NCBI GenBank assembly: GCA_035236585.1
Contig: CP141132.1
Location: forward strand, 39,683,880-39,747,879
Origin: Warburgia ugandensis
Lineage: Eukaryota; Streptophyta; Magnoliopsida; Canellales; Canellaceae
Length of the DNA: 64,000 bases
Reading direction: 5' to 3'
Shown: positions 13,553 through 23,701 of the stretch, piece after piece
Numbering within the stretch: position 1 is the first letter of the stretch
Layout: each line of letters begins with the position of its first letter
Notes under the pieces: generated by a model
What the model saw: only the letters and a program-made list of their open reading frames with translations
The model's database searches: none
What the model was told of the DNA's origin: nothing
Position numbers and translations under genes: made by a program

Positions 13553-14342
13553 CACAGCTCATAGCCCATTGTCAAAATAGAATACTAATGACTTAAAGAA
13601 TCACATAATCCAAGTCGAAAGTAACGTAGATATCATAAACATATATGATATGCATAAGATGCTCAGCTGAATCCAACTCATGGATCTATGGTATGGTCGA
13701 CCATCCTCATGTCATGCCATATGCAATGCAAGTAAATCCTCAAAAACATAGGGCCCACTATGCCCACGACCTCATCGCCGTGTGGTCCCCAGGTACCTGG
13801 GGACACGCGATCATAGCCTCCATGGGGCATATGTCACTTCGACCTAGTGCTCTGACACCAGTGATAGTCCTCTGTACCACATGCGGTCGAAGTAAGGACA
13901 TGCCTTTTTGGCATGGTACCCTTTCCACCTAATAGTGGTAGAGGCTGGGAGGCCACCCCAAACCTCTCGACATAGCGCCCACGAGCTTACTAGCCCAAAT
14001 CATATACAATCAAGCAAGCAAAAACCTCTTTTTCAAAACCTGTCCTCTTTGGGTCCCTCACAACTGCCTGGCCCTCACAACTACCTACCCAACATCTTTT
14101 GGGCACTCCAACGTCTTTTGGTAACCCTCAAGGATATGTAATTTTTCAAGACTCAATAATCACAAATCATGCAATTTATACAATCATTTGCAAAACATGT
14201 ATATGCATAATGTATTTGTCATATGCATGCTAAATTCATTTGTGAAATCAATTCATGCTAAACAAGTCGAGTAACTTAAAACTTAAAACATGCATTCTCA
14301 AAGCAATCATGGGTTCTTTTTAAAAGTCTAGTAGCGATACAG

Positions 14343-14351
14343 CACCTACCT
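14343..14351 (-). other. AGGTAGGTG motif shared by three LTRs
   Basis: The plus strand reads cacctacct, so the minus strand reads AGGTAGGTG. The same nonamer occurs in the other two LTRs in their own sense direction (16728-16736 minus, 59751-59759 plus). It resembles a 5' splice donor (AG|GT), but the role is unproven. Confidence 0.5.
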
Positions 14352-14589
14352 GGTTTGATCGCGCTAGTCCTCTTGTCCTCGTATGTTCGTCTTGCAGACA
14401 AGTCCTAGAGTACCTTTATGGGTCCTGTATATCATGAAATTTAATCATGATTTCTAGCCCTAAGGCCTCTCTTAGATTTCTTCTTGAGGTCTGGCCATAG
14501 TTGATTCTATGGATTCATAAGATCCCCTTGAGTCTGTGCCGAAATTACAGACGAACCATATTCGTCTATGCTGCCCTACCATCATGGTT

Positions 14590-14960
14590 CCTAAGACGCC
14601 CGTGCGTCCTGGTCAAACCGTGACGCCTCACGTGTGTGTGCACACACCCGAGCTATGCACTACAGCACGCGTTCTAGAAAGCGTCACGTGAGCATGTCCT
14701 TAGTGCTAGGCGCGTGCGTCTCAGCTCCCAGGGCACCCCGTGTATCCTGGTCGAGCCAGGACCCATGTCCCACGTCGCGCGCACCCGAGGACCGCGCCAG
14801 AAACCGTGCCCCGGGCATGCGTCGCATACGACGCCCCTGGGACGCATTGCCTTGGACAGGTTCCCACTGGTCTGGTTCCTTCCACAGAGGGCCGGTGTTT
14901 TTCGGTCGAAAAATCACCCAGATCCGGTCGAAATTTGGGGGAACGACGAAGGGGAGATAG
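14590..14960. other. GC-rich, CpG-rich island in truncated LTR
   Basis: Composition shifts sharply from the AT-rich surroundings to GC- and CpG-rich sequence such as cgcgcacccgaggaccgcgc. It contains the 14-bp palindrome gtgtgtgcacacac (14634-14647) and several cacgtg-like words. Several overlapping open frames of 80-140 codons lie here on both strands. They reflect the lack of AT-rich stop codons rather than a gene: they overlap each other, show no domain, and sit inside an LTR. Confidence 0.65.
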
Positions 14961-14973
14961 AGAGGGAGATGGG

Positions 14974-14982
14974 GGCTTACCT
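14974..14982 (-). other. Putative 5' splice donor in LTR leader
   Basis: Minus-strand AGGTAAGCC matches the plant donor consensus AG|GTAAG. The same word lies at a comparable place in the neighbouring LTR (minus, 17682-17690), upstream of a GC-rich island in both. Conservation between two otherwise diverged LTRs favours a functional leader intron, but no transcript evidence is available here. Confidence 0.45.
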
Positions 14983-15110
14983 GGGTAGCCGGAGATGCCC
15001 TCATTCTTGTGTGCAGCTCCCTTTAGGTGTGTTGGAATCCCAGGTCACCGAAAAAACTCGACGAAGGAGAAAAACCCAGTTTTTTTTGGGTGATTCCAAG
15101 GAAGAAATGG

Positions 15111-15228
15111 GGACTACACTTTCGAAACTGTAGACTTAAGTGAAATTGGCGATAATTGAGTCATTTTTAGTACTAAAATATTCAAAATATATGATGTGTG
15201 TGGAACCTATCTTTTTGGATAGTTAAAA
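15111..15228 (+). repeat. Satellite remnant between two LTRs (C monomer)
   Basis: About 118 bp of type C satellite: ggactacactttcgaaactg opening (C start at about 15124), gtagacttaagtgaaattgg, tcatttttagtactaaaata and a tggaacctatctttttggatagtt end. It continues the same C monomer that resumes after 18175, so the second LTR lies inside this monomer. The left junction at about 15110 is a deletion or rearrangement breakpoint, because the A and B monomers expected between 13313 and here are missing. Confidence 0.88.
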
Positions 15229-16727
15229 TGTAACACCCCGGATTTTTAAGACATTTTTTTTAATGGCATTTTAAATAAGAGCATTTGGGATCCCATGAGA
15301 AAAAGCTTTATTTAACATTTTACTAAAACCTATCTTAAAAACTCCGGGTGTTAGTTTTCCTTTCTCAAAATAGCATACATGTAAATGAAATAATCCGTGT
15401 ATAAATCAACGTCAAATAAATCGGCGCCTTTATTTTAAATCAAATAAATGTCCAAAATACAATAATGATATTGCCCAGGGTCTATCCATCATACCATCCC
15501 ATATAAATGTCCAACATATGTCCAAACATCCAAATCACATCCAAATATAAAGTATGCAGTCCATAATAAAAATTCAAATGATAATCCTCTCTAATGACTC
15601 ACATTACTGTCTAAAATTATAGGGAAAACTAGTCTTCAGCAGCTCTCAAGGTTTATCAACCGCTTTTCCTTTCCTGGTGTCACGCTCGAGATCTAAGGCA
15701 TTGTAAAACAAAGCAATGCCTCAACAAGCTATCGCTTGTGCAGGTACATAGACACTTAATGTAATAAATGAAAGAATAATGAACAGCACTGATGAAAAGT
15801 CTAACATTTATGAAAATAGTGATATCATAAGGCCATGTTCAAATAAATACCAATTTATTCCATATGCTAAAACATGCAATTCACGGAGTTAAAACATGAC
15901 ATGAATCAATAAAATGGAGCATACAACAAGAATAAGGGCACCCTAAGGTAATGGGTCCCACCACATCGCACTAACATCCCTGATCAGGAGTACACGTAGT
16001 CAACCTTTGAGTGTCGTCACACCCAGGCATACCATCCACAACCATGCTCATCATACATGCACACATAATAAGAATATGGGCCATCATGCTACAGTGGCAA
16101 CCCTCCATGGGTATCAACCACCGCCGCTCTCTGTCGACACCATAACGGGAGACTTAGCGTCTGTCCCCATGGAAAGGCTCAGACCGGTAGTGTGGACTAT
16201 CCATGTTACCAAACCCCTACCGAATGCCATCTATGGGCAGGTGTCTATCATATCACAAAATCATCATATCATAATCTCGGAAGGTGTGTGGCCGGCCCTA
16301 TCCCTCCTAGCATGACGCCCACCGAGCAAGAGCACCCGTCATCAAATGTAAAACACGGAAATCATATGTATATGCTAAAACTCAAGAGCACTTATAGCTT
16401 GAAATCCCCAAGACATGCCCCTCATCCTGGGGTTAGCCTATAAAAGGACCAGCTAATAAGCCTCTATTCTCATTTCCATGTAATCCATGCATTTTCTATA
16501 TATATAATAAGAAATAAGTCTCTAATTAAGCATAAATAATTAACATCATGCTTGTAAAAGCATTTTAAATAAGTTTATTCAGTAAAAGATTTCAATTTGG
16601 AATAACCATCCTGTACTCAATGTCGCATGAAATCCACGGTAAATAATAATTGCAATTTAAAACACAATCACACATGATGCTATGTTTAAACATGGTTTAA
16701 AAATCAAGGCAAAACATTAGTTGTCGT

Positions 16728-16736
16728 CACCTACCT
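16728..16736 (-). other. AGGTAGGTG motif shared by three LTRs
   Basis: Plus strand cacctacct. In this LTR, as in the truncated one, it follows the GC-rich island when read in minus sense. Role unknown; it is splice-donor-like. Confidence 0.5.
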
Positions 16737-16980
16737 CAGTGTGAGACCACTAGCTTGCTAATAACTCCCTTTAACTGGTATATTCAAGTGCACCTATACA
16801 TGTCACATCACTATTTTAATATTTTTCTAAAGAAAAAGTGGTCATTTCTAAGTTTTTAAGTTAAAACTAGGTCCGCGTCGTCAATATGGTCACAACGCCT
16901 CTTTCGAATCGTGATTTAGACCTCTCTAGCTCCCAGAAATCAAGTTTTTATGAAAACTACCCTCAAATGGGGCTTGCCGG

Positions 16981-16996
16981 ACCACCGTAAGGTGGT
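16981..16996. other. Short perfect hairpin in solo LTR
   Basis: accacc-gtaa-ggtggt is a perfect 6-bp stem with a 4-nt loop. The word ttataccggcg follows at about 16997 and recurs at about 17036, marking a small direct repeat at the edge of the GC-rich island. Confidence 0.6.
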
Positions 16997-17039
16997 TTAT
17001 ACCGGCGGCACCCTTTTCCACCGGTTTGCACTGGCTTAT

Positions 17040-17290
17040 ACCGGCGCCATGAAGACGCACCGACACACAGACGCTGCACGGGATGCGTGCCGTGCGTCCC
17101 GACCCCACAGCGACCGCCAGTTGGCGCCTTCCTGCACGCGGGCCTCGCCGCGCACGCGTGTGACGACGACGTCATGTGACGTCGTCCCTCGTGCATCCCC
17201 GAGTGTGTCCTGGCATCAGCGCCAGGGCGCCGACGCCGTTGACGACGCTGGAGAAGACGACCGGATTCCGGTAGTCTCCGGCGGAGCTAC
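17040..17290. other. GC-rich, CpG-rich island in solo LTR
   Basis: Strong composition shift with many CpG, for example gcgggcctcgccgcgcacgc. It occupies the position equivalent to the island of the truncated LTR at 14590-14960, between the AGGTAAGCC and AGGTAGGTG motifs, but the sequences are not obviously alike. The open frame spanning 16950-17342 owes its length to this composition. Confidence 0.65.
17165..17186. other. 10-bp perfect inverted repeat with TGACGTCA-type cores
   Basis: gacgacgtca-tg-tgacgtcgtc has perfect 10-bp arms and a 2-nt spacer. Each arm holds a GACGTC palindrome, the core recognised by plant bZIP factors. It could be a regulatory site or a cruciform-forming element; function is not shown. 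Confidence 0.6.
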
Positions 17291-17681
17291 AGAGCTCCAT
17301 TTTGCGCGATTTTTGTGCCATTTTCTTCAGAATTCTCTCTAGAATCCATTTATGCCATCCTTTTGCACTGATTTTGTCAAAAACCATGTTTTTTAAATGA
17401 TTTTTCCCAAGTTCCTAAAATCATCCCTAGGTACTGGTTTTTGCTTTTTTTTTGGAGAAATCCTCCGTTGGATCACTCCCAAATTTAAAGGGTTTGCTCT
17501 TGGGTCTCTTGTGCACTAGTTGGACGGTGCGATTTCCAAATGGACGAGGTTTGATCCATGAAATCACACTCCAACAGTAGCGTGCACACAGGTTCCCAAA
17601 AATATCCAATTTTTTTCCTAATTTTTAAATGCTTTCCTAATTATTTTTCTAATTAATCAATACAGAAAAACATAGATTTGA

Positions 17682-17690
17682 GGCTTACCT
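17682..17690 (-). other. Putative 5' splice donor in LTR leader
   Basis: Minus-strand AGGTAAGCC, identical to the site at 14974-14982. It lies about 490 bp from the LTR 5' end (18175), a plausible place for the end of a first leader exon. Inference from consensus and conservation only. Confidence 0.45.
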
Positions 17691-17910
17691 TGTGCCTGGC
17701 CGGGGTTGCTCGTGTTGCTGGGGTTCCACTTGGCTGAAAACTCAGACCTTGCAAAGCTAGGGTTCTGAGCTAAAAATCCCAGAGGAACGCTCAAAGTGGA
17801 GCATTTTAGCTCCTGAGGATGATCAGATATAGGGTTTAGAGTCTTGGGGAAGAGAAACTCTTCCCCACATGTCTCTTTCCACGTCTCTCTGGCGATTTCG
17901 CCGGACTGGT

Positions 17911-17970
17911 AGAGACGTGTGGAAGACAGGGGTGCCGTTATCAATTTGGACCCCTGTGTAACACGTCTCT
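17911..17970 (-). other. Two-step stem-loop near 5' end of solo LTR
   Basis: Outer arms agagacgtgt (17911-17920) and acacgtctct (17961-17970) are perfect reverse complements. Inside them acaggggt (17926-17933) pairs with acccctgt (17950-17957). The short unpaired bulges are 5 nt (ggaag) and 3 nt (gta), and the terminal loop is 16 nt. Related words catgtctct and cacgtctct lie just left, at about 17868-17888. The sense-strand RNA could fold strongly here. Confidence 0.65.
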
Positions 17971-20900
17971 GTCAAAAGACCAAAATGCCCTTACAACTTC
18001 GACGACTCATAACTCCCTCGTTTGAGCTCCGTTTTTCCCGTTCTTGGTGGCGTTAGACTCGTATCGACGAGCACTTTCTAATTCTTATGTTTTCAGGAAA
18101 AATTTCCATCTATAAAATTTTATTTTTATATATTTAAAAATTTTCTATTTTATCCTAAAAATTAAGGATATTACATTAAATGTGGAATTGCTCTGTCTTG
18201 AATAAAAATAGATATTTTGTTCTTTTTTGCCTAGACTACTAAAACAGTATAATTAAGACAAATTAGTCATAATTAAGTGATTTCTAAGACTATAATATTC
18301 AAAATATAGGGATATATAGGTAGTTTATCTTTTTATATAGTTTGAATCTAAAATTCCCCTTTCTTATGTAAAATTAGATATTTTGTGCATTTTTACATTT
18401 GTACTCTAGACTTTTGAAATAGTAGAATTAAGCGAAATAGGTGATAATTAGGTGATTTCTAAGACTAAAATATTAAAAATATAGGGATGTGCATACAATT
18501 TATCTTTCAATATAGTTGGAATGTGAAATTTATTTATTTTTTGTTAAATTATACATTATGTGCATTTTTGCAATGTGCACTACACTTTCGAAATTGTAGA
18601 CTTAAGCCAAATTGGTCATAATTGAGTCATTTTTAGAACTAAAATATTAAAAATGTATGATGTTTATGGAATTTATCTTTTAAGATAGTTTGAATGTGAA
18701 ATTGCTCTACCTTGTATAAAATTAGATATTTTGTGCTTTTTCGACCAGACTATTGAAACAGTATAATTAAGCCAAATTAGTCATAATTAAGTGATTTCTA
18801 AGACTATTATATTCAAAATATAGGGATATATCTGTAGTTTATATTTTAATATAGTTCGAATGTAAAATTGCACTTTCTTGTGTGAAATTTGATATTTGGT
18901 GCATCATTGCATTTGTACCCTAGACTTTTGAAATAGTAGAATTAAGCGAAATTAGTGCTAATAAAGTGATTTTAAGACTAAAATATTAAAAATAAAGGGA
19001 TGTGCATACAATTTATCTTTCAATAGAGTTGAAATGTGAAATTCATTTTTCGTGTGTTAAATTATATATTATGTGCATTTTTGCAGTCTGCACTACACTT
19101 TTGAAATTGTAGACTTAAGCCAAATTGGTGATGATTGAGTCATTTTTAGGACTAAAATATTCAAAATATATGATGTGTATGGAATTTCTCTTTTAAGATA
19201 GTTGGAATGTCAAATTGCTCTATCTTGTATAAAATTAGATATTTTGTGCTTTTTTGCCCAGACTATTGAAACAGTATAATTAAGCCAAATTAGTCGTAAT
19301 TAAGTGATTTCTAAGACTATAATATTCAAAATATAGGGATATATGTATAGTTTATCTTTTAACATAGTTCAAATGTAAAATTGCACTTTCTTGTGCAAAA
19401 TTTGATATTTTTTGCATTGTTGCATTTGTACCCTGGACTTTTGAAATAGTATAATTAAGGCAAATTAGTGTTAATGAAGTGATTTTAAGACTAAAATATT
19501 AAAATATAGGGATCTGCATACAATTTATCTTTCAATGTAGTTGGAAAGTGAAAGTCTTTTTCCTTGTATTAAATTCTTTATTATGTGCATTTTTGCAATG
19601 TGCAGTACACTTTCGAAACTGTAGACTTATGCCAAATTGGTGATAATTGTATCATTTTTAGGACTAAAATATTCAAAATATATGATGTGTATGGAATTTA
19701 TCTTTTAAGATAGTTTGAATGTGAAATTGCTTTGCCTTGTATAAAATTAGATATTTTATACATTTTCGCCTGGACTAATGAAACAGTATAATTAAGCCAA
19801 ATTAGTCATAATTAAGTGATTTCTAAGACTATATTATTCAAAATATTGGGATATATAGGTAGCTTATCTTTTAATATAGTTCGAATGTAAAATTGCAGTT
19901 TCTTGTGTGAAATTTGATATTTTGTGCATCGTTGCATTTGTACCTTAGACTTTTGAAATAGTAGAATTAAGCGAAATTAGTGCTAATAAAGTGATTTTAA
20001 GACTAAAATATTAAAAATAAAGGGATGTGCATACAATTTATCTTTCAATATAGTTGGAATGTGAAATTTATTTTTTTTGCGTTAAATTATATATTGTGTG
20101 CAGTTTGGCAATGTGCACTACACTTTCGAAACTGCAGACTTATGCCAAATTGGTGATAATTGAGTCATTTTTAGGACTAAAATATTGAAATACATGATGA
20201 GTATGGAATTTATCTTTTTAGATATTTTCAATGTGAAATTGCTCTATCTTGTATAAAATTAGATATTTTGTGCTTTTTCGCCTAGACTATTGAAACAGTA
20301 TAATTAAGCCAAATTAGTCTTAATTAAGTGATTTCTAAGACTATAATATTCAAAATATAGGGATATATCTGTAGTTTATCTTCTAATATAGTTCGAATGT
20401 AAAATTGGACTTTCTTGTGTGAAATTTGATATTTTGCGCATCGTTGCATTTGTACCCTAGACTTTTGAAATAGTACAACTAAGGCAAATTAGTGTTAATA
20501 AAGTGATTTTAAGACTAAAATATTTAAAATAAAGGGAGGTGCATACAATTTATCTTTCAATACAGTTGGAATGTCAAATTCATTTTTCTTATGTCAAGTT
20601 ATATATTATGTGCATTTTTGCAATGTGCACTACATTTTCGAAATTGTAGACTTAGGCCAAATTGGCGATAATTGAGTCATTTTTAGCGCTAAAATATCCA
20701 AAATATATGATGTGTATGGAATTTATCTTTTAAGACAGTTTGAATGTGAAATTGCTCTATCTTGTATAAAATTAAATATTTTGTGCTTTTTCGCCCAGAC
20801 TATTGAAACAGTATAATTAAGCCAAAGTAGTCGTAATTAAGTGATTTCTAAGACTATTATATTCAAAATATAGGGATATATCTATAGTTTATCTTTTAAT

Positions 20901-21831
20901 ATAGTTCGAATGTACAATTGCACTTTCTTGTGTGAAATTTGATATTTTGTGCATCGTTGCATTTGTACCCTAGACTTTTGAAATAGTAGAATTAAGCGAA
21001 ATTAGTGCTAATAAAATGATTTTAAGACAAAAATATTAAAAATAAAGGGATGTGCATACAATTTATCTTTCAATATAGTTGGAATGGGAAATTTATTTTT
21101 TTTGTGTTAAATTATATATTATGTGCATTTTGGCAATGTGCACTACACTTTTGAAATTGCAGACTTAAGCCAAATTGGTGATAATTGAGTCATTTTTAGG
21201 ACTAAAATATTCAAAATATATGATGTGTAGGGAATTTATGTTTAAAGATAGTTTGAATGTGAAATTGCCCTGTCTTGAATAAAAACAGATATTTTGTTGT
21301 TTTTTGCCTAGACTATTGAAACAGTATAATTAAGCCAAATTAGTCATAATTAAGTGATTTCTAAGACTATAATATTCAAAATATAGGGATATATATGTAG
21401 TTTATCTTTTTATATAGTTGGAATCTAAAATTCTCCTTTATTATGTAAAACTAGATATTTTGTGCATTGTTGCATTTGTAGTCTAGACTTTTGAAATAGT
21501 AGAACTAAGCGAAATAAGTGATAATTAAGTGATTTCTAAGACTAATATATTAAAAATATAGGGATGTGCATACAATTTATCTTTCAATATAGTTGAAATG
21601 TGAAATTCATTTTTCTTGTGTTAAATTATATATTATGTACATTTTTGCAATGTGCACTACATTTTCGAAATTGTAGACTTAAGCCAAATTGGTGATAATT
21701 GAGTCATTTTTTGCACTAAAATATTCAAAATATATGATGTGTAGGGAATTTATGTTTAAAGATAGTTTGAATGTGAAATTGCTTTGTCTTGTATAAAATT
21801 AGATATTTTGTACATTTTTGCCTAGACTATT

Positions 21832-22170
21832 GAAACAGTATAATTAAGCCAAATTAGTCACAATTAAGTGATTTCTAAGACTAAAATATTAAAAATATAG
21901 GGATGTGCATACAATTTATCTTTGAATACAGTTGGAATGTGAAATTCATTTTTCTTGTGTTAAATTATATATTATGTGCATTTTTGCAATGTGCACTACA
22001 TTTTCGAAATTGTAGACTTAAGCCAAATTGGTGATAATTGAGTAATTTTTAGGACTAAAATATTCAAAATATATGATGTGTATGGAATTTATGTTTAAAG
22101 ATAGTTTGAATGTGAAATTGCACTGTCTTGAATAAAAACAGATATTTTGTTGTTTTTTGCTTATACTTTT
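21832..22170 (+). repeat. Dimeric HOR unit (A/B hybrid + C), 339 bp
   Basis: The monomer opens as type A (gaaacagtataattaagcc, gtcacaattaag) and then continues as type B (actaaaatattaaaaatata, gatgtgcatacaatttatct, ttcatttttcttgtgttaaa), followed by a normal C. One monomer equivalent is missing relative to a trimer. The switch lies in the shared region around aagtgatttctaagact. Confidence 0.85.
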
Positions 22171-22683
22171 GAAACAGTAGAATTAGGCCAAATTAGTCAT
22201 AATTATGTGATTTCTAAGACTATAATATTCAAAATATAGGGATATGTATGTAGTTTATCTTTTTATATAGTTGGAATCTAAAATTCTCCTTTATTATGTA
22301 AAATTAGATATTTTGTGCATTGTTGCATTTGTAGTCTAGACTTTTGAAATAGTAGAACTAAGCGAAATAAGTGATAATTAAGTGATTTCTAAGACTAATA
22401 TATTAAAAATATAGGGATGTGCATACAATTTATCTTTCAATATAGTTGAAATGTGAAATTCATTTTTCTTGTGTTAAATTATATATTATGTACATTTTTG
22501 CTATATGCACTGCGCTTTCAAAACCCTAGACTTAAGCCAAATTGGCGATAATTGAGTCATTTATCGGGCTAAAATATCCACAATATATGATGTGTATGGA
22601 ATTTATCTTTTAGGATAGTTTGAATGTGAAATTGCTTTGTCTTGTACAAAATTAGATATTTTGTACATTTTTGCTTGGACTAT
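22171..22683 (+). repeat. Trimer embedded among dimers
   Basis: A normal-length unit (513 bp) with separate A and B monomers sits between dimers. Its B (tagaactaagcgaaataagtg) is almost identical to that of the trimer starting at 21318, which points to a copied two-unit block (trimer + dimer). Confidence 0.8.
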
Positions 22684-23701
22684 TGAAACAGAATAATTAA
22701 GCCAAATTAGTCATAATTAAGTGATTTCTAAGACTAAAATATTAAAAATATAGGGATGTGCATACAATTTATCTTTCAATACAGTTGGAATGTGAAATTC
22801 ATTTTTCTTGTGTTAAATTATATATTATGTGCATTTTTGCAATGTGCACTACATTTTCAAAATTGTAGACTTAAGCCAAATTGGTGATAATTGAGTCATT
22901 TTTAGGACTAAAATATTCAAAATATATGATGTGTATGGAATTTATCTTTTAGGATAGTTTGAAGGTGAAATTGCTTTGTCTTGTACAATATTAGATATTT
23001 TATACATTTTTGCTTGGACTATTGAAACAGTATAATTAAGCCAAATTAGTCATAATTAAGTGATTTCTAAGACTAAAATATTAAAAATATAGGGATGTGC
23101 ATACAATTTATCTTTGAATACAGTTGGAATGTGAAATTCATTTTTCTTGTGTTAAATTATATATTATGTGCATTTTTGCAATGTGCACTACATTTTCGAA
23201 ATTGTAGACTTAAGCCAAATTGGTGATAATTGAGTCATTTTTAGGACTAAAATATTCAAAATATATGATGTGTAGGGAATTTATGTTTAAAGATAGTTTG
23301 AATGTGAAATTGCACTGTCTTGAATAAAAACAGATATTTTGTTGTTTTTTGCCTAGACTATTGAAACAGTATAATTAAGCCAAATTAGTCATAATTAAGT
23401 GATTTCTAAGACTACAATATTAAAAATATAGGGATGTGCATACAATTTATCTTTCTCTACAGGTGGAATGTGAAATTCATTTTTCTTGTGTTAAATTATA
23501 TATTATGTGCATTTTTGCAATGTGCACTACATTTTCGAAATTGTAGACTTAAGCCAAATTGGTGATAATTGAGTCATTTTTAGGACTAAAATATTCAAAA
23601 TATATGATGTGTATGGAATTTATGTTTAAAGATAGTTTGAATGTGAAATTGGTCTGTCTTGAATAAAAACAGATATTTTGTTGTTTTTTGCCTAAACTAT
23701 T
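22684..23701 (+). repeat. Three consecutive dimeric units (339, 339, 340 bp)
   Basis: Units start at 22684, 23023 and 23362. Each has the same A/B hybrid monomer followed by C, with the same switch region as 21832. The hybrids share acagttggaatgtgaaattc (the last has acaggtggaatg), so they descend from one recombinant monomer that was then amplified in tandem. The array returns to trimers at 23702. Confidence 0.86.

Larger units (their letters stand above)
13314..15110 (-). mobile_element. Truncated LTR (3' part), minus sense
   Basis: Non-satellite DNA begins abruptly after cagactatt with TGTGACGACCCGGG. On the minus strand this reads as an LTR 3' end, ...CCCGGGTCGTCACA, matching the 3' end of the 58784-63593 LTR (GGTCGTCACA). 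Both also carry TTTCCGCTGC(A/T)TTG shortly before that end. In minus sense the order is an AGGTAAGCC splice-donor-like site (14974-14982), a GC-rich island (about 14590-14960), AGGTAGGTG (14343-14351), then the 3' end at 13314. The other side has no LTR terminus and no copy of the left flank (ctatt): at about 15110 it runs straight into a C monomer. The 5' part of the LTR has therefore been lost together with satellite. No gag-pol motif is visible, and the short reading frames inside look accidental. The lineage resembles plant Ty3/gypsy LTRs of the Tekay/Del kind, by terminal motif only. Confidence 0.78.
15229..18175 (-). mobile_element. Solo LTR, about 2.95 kb, minus sense
   Basis: A complete LTR with termini TGTAACACCCCGG (plus-strand left) and GGATATTACA (right). 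On the minus strand it reads TGTAATATCC...GGGGTGTTACA, the same style as the 58784-63593 LTR. Flanks are gttaaaa on the left and ttaaat on the right, so the target duplication is ttaaa with one extra or altered base. Removing the element restores a near-normal C monomer (ggatagttaaatgtggaatt against the usual ggatagtttgaatgtgaaatt). In minus sense: a stem-loop region (17911-17970), AGGTAAGCC (17682-17690), a GC-rich island (about 17040-17290), AGGTAGGTG (16728-16736), then the 3' end. No internal region or second LTR is present, so it is a solo LTR. Frames of 60-130 codons inside are unsupported. Confidence 0.82.

Noticed and set aside
14634..15133. Overlapping frames of 82-139 codons in the truncated LTR
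   Set aside because: They lie in a GC-rich island with few stop codons, overlap on both strands, resemble no retrotransposon protein I know and sit inside an LTR.
16950..17342. 130-codon frame in the 2.95-kb LTR and the opposing frames of 60-77 codons
   Set aside because: Composition-driven and antisense to the inferred LTR direction; no recognisable domain.
17657..17944. 95-codon minus-strand frame at the LTR 5' side
   Set aside because: In the sense direction of the LTR but in the leader region; it runs over the probable splice donor and a stem-loop, and I recognise no domain. Most likely untranslated leader.
13314..18175. Reading the two neighbouring LTRs as 5' and 3' LTRs of one element
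   Set aside because: They differ in sequence and length, satellite lies between them, and no internal region, PBS or gag-pol is present.
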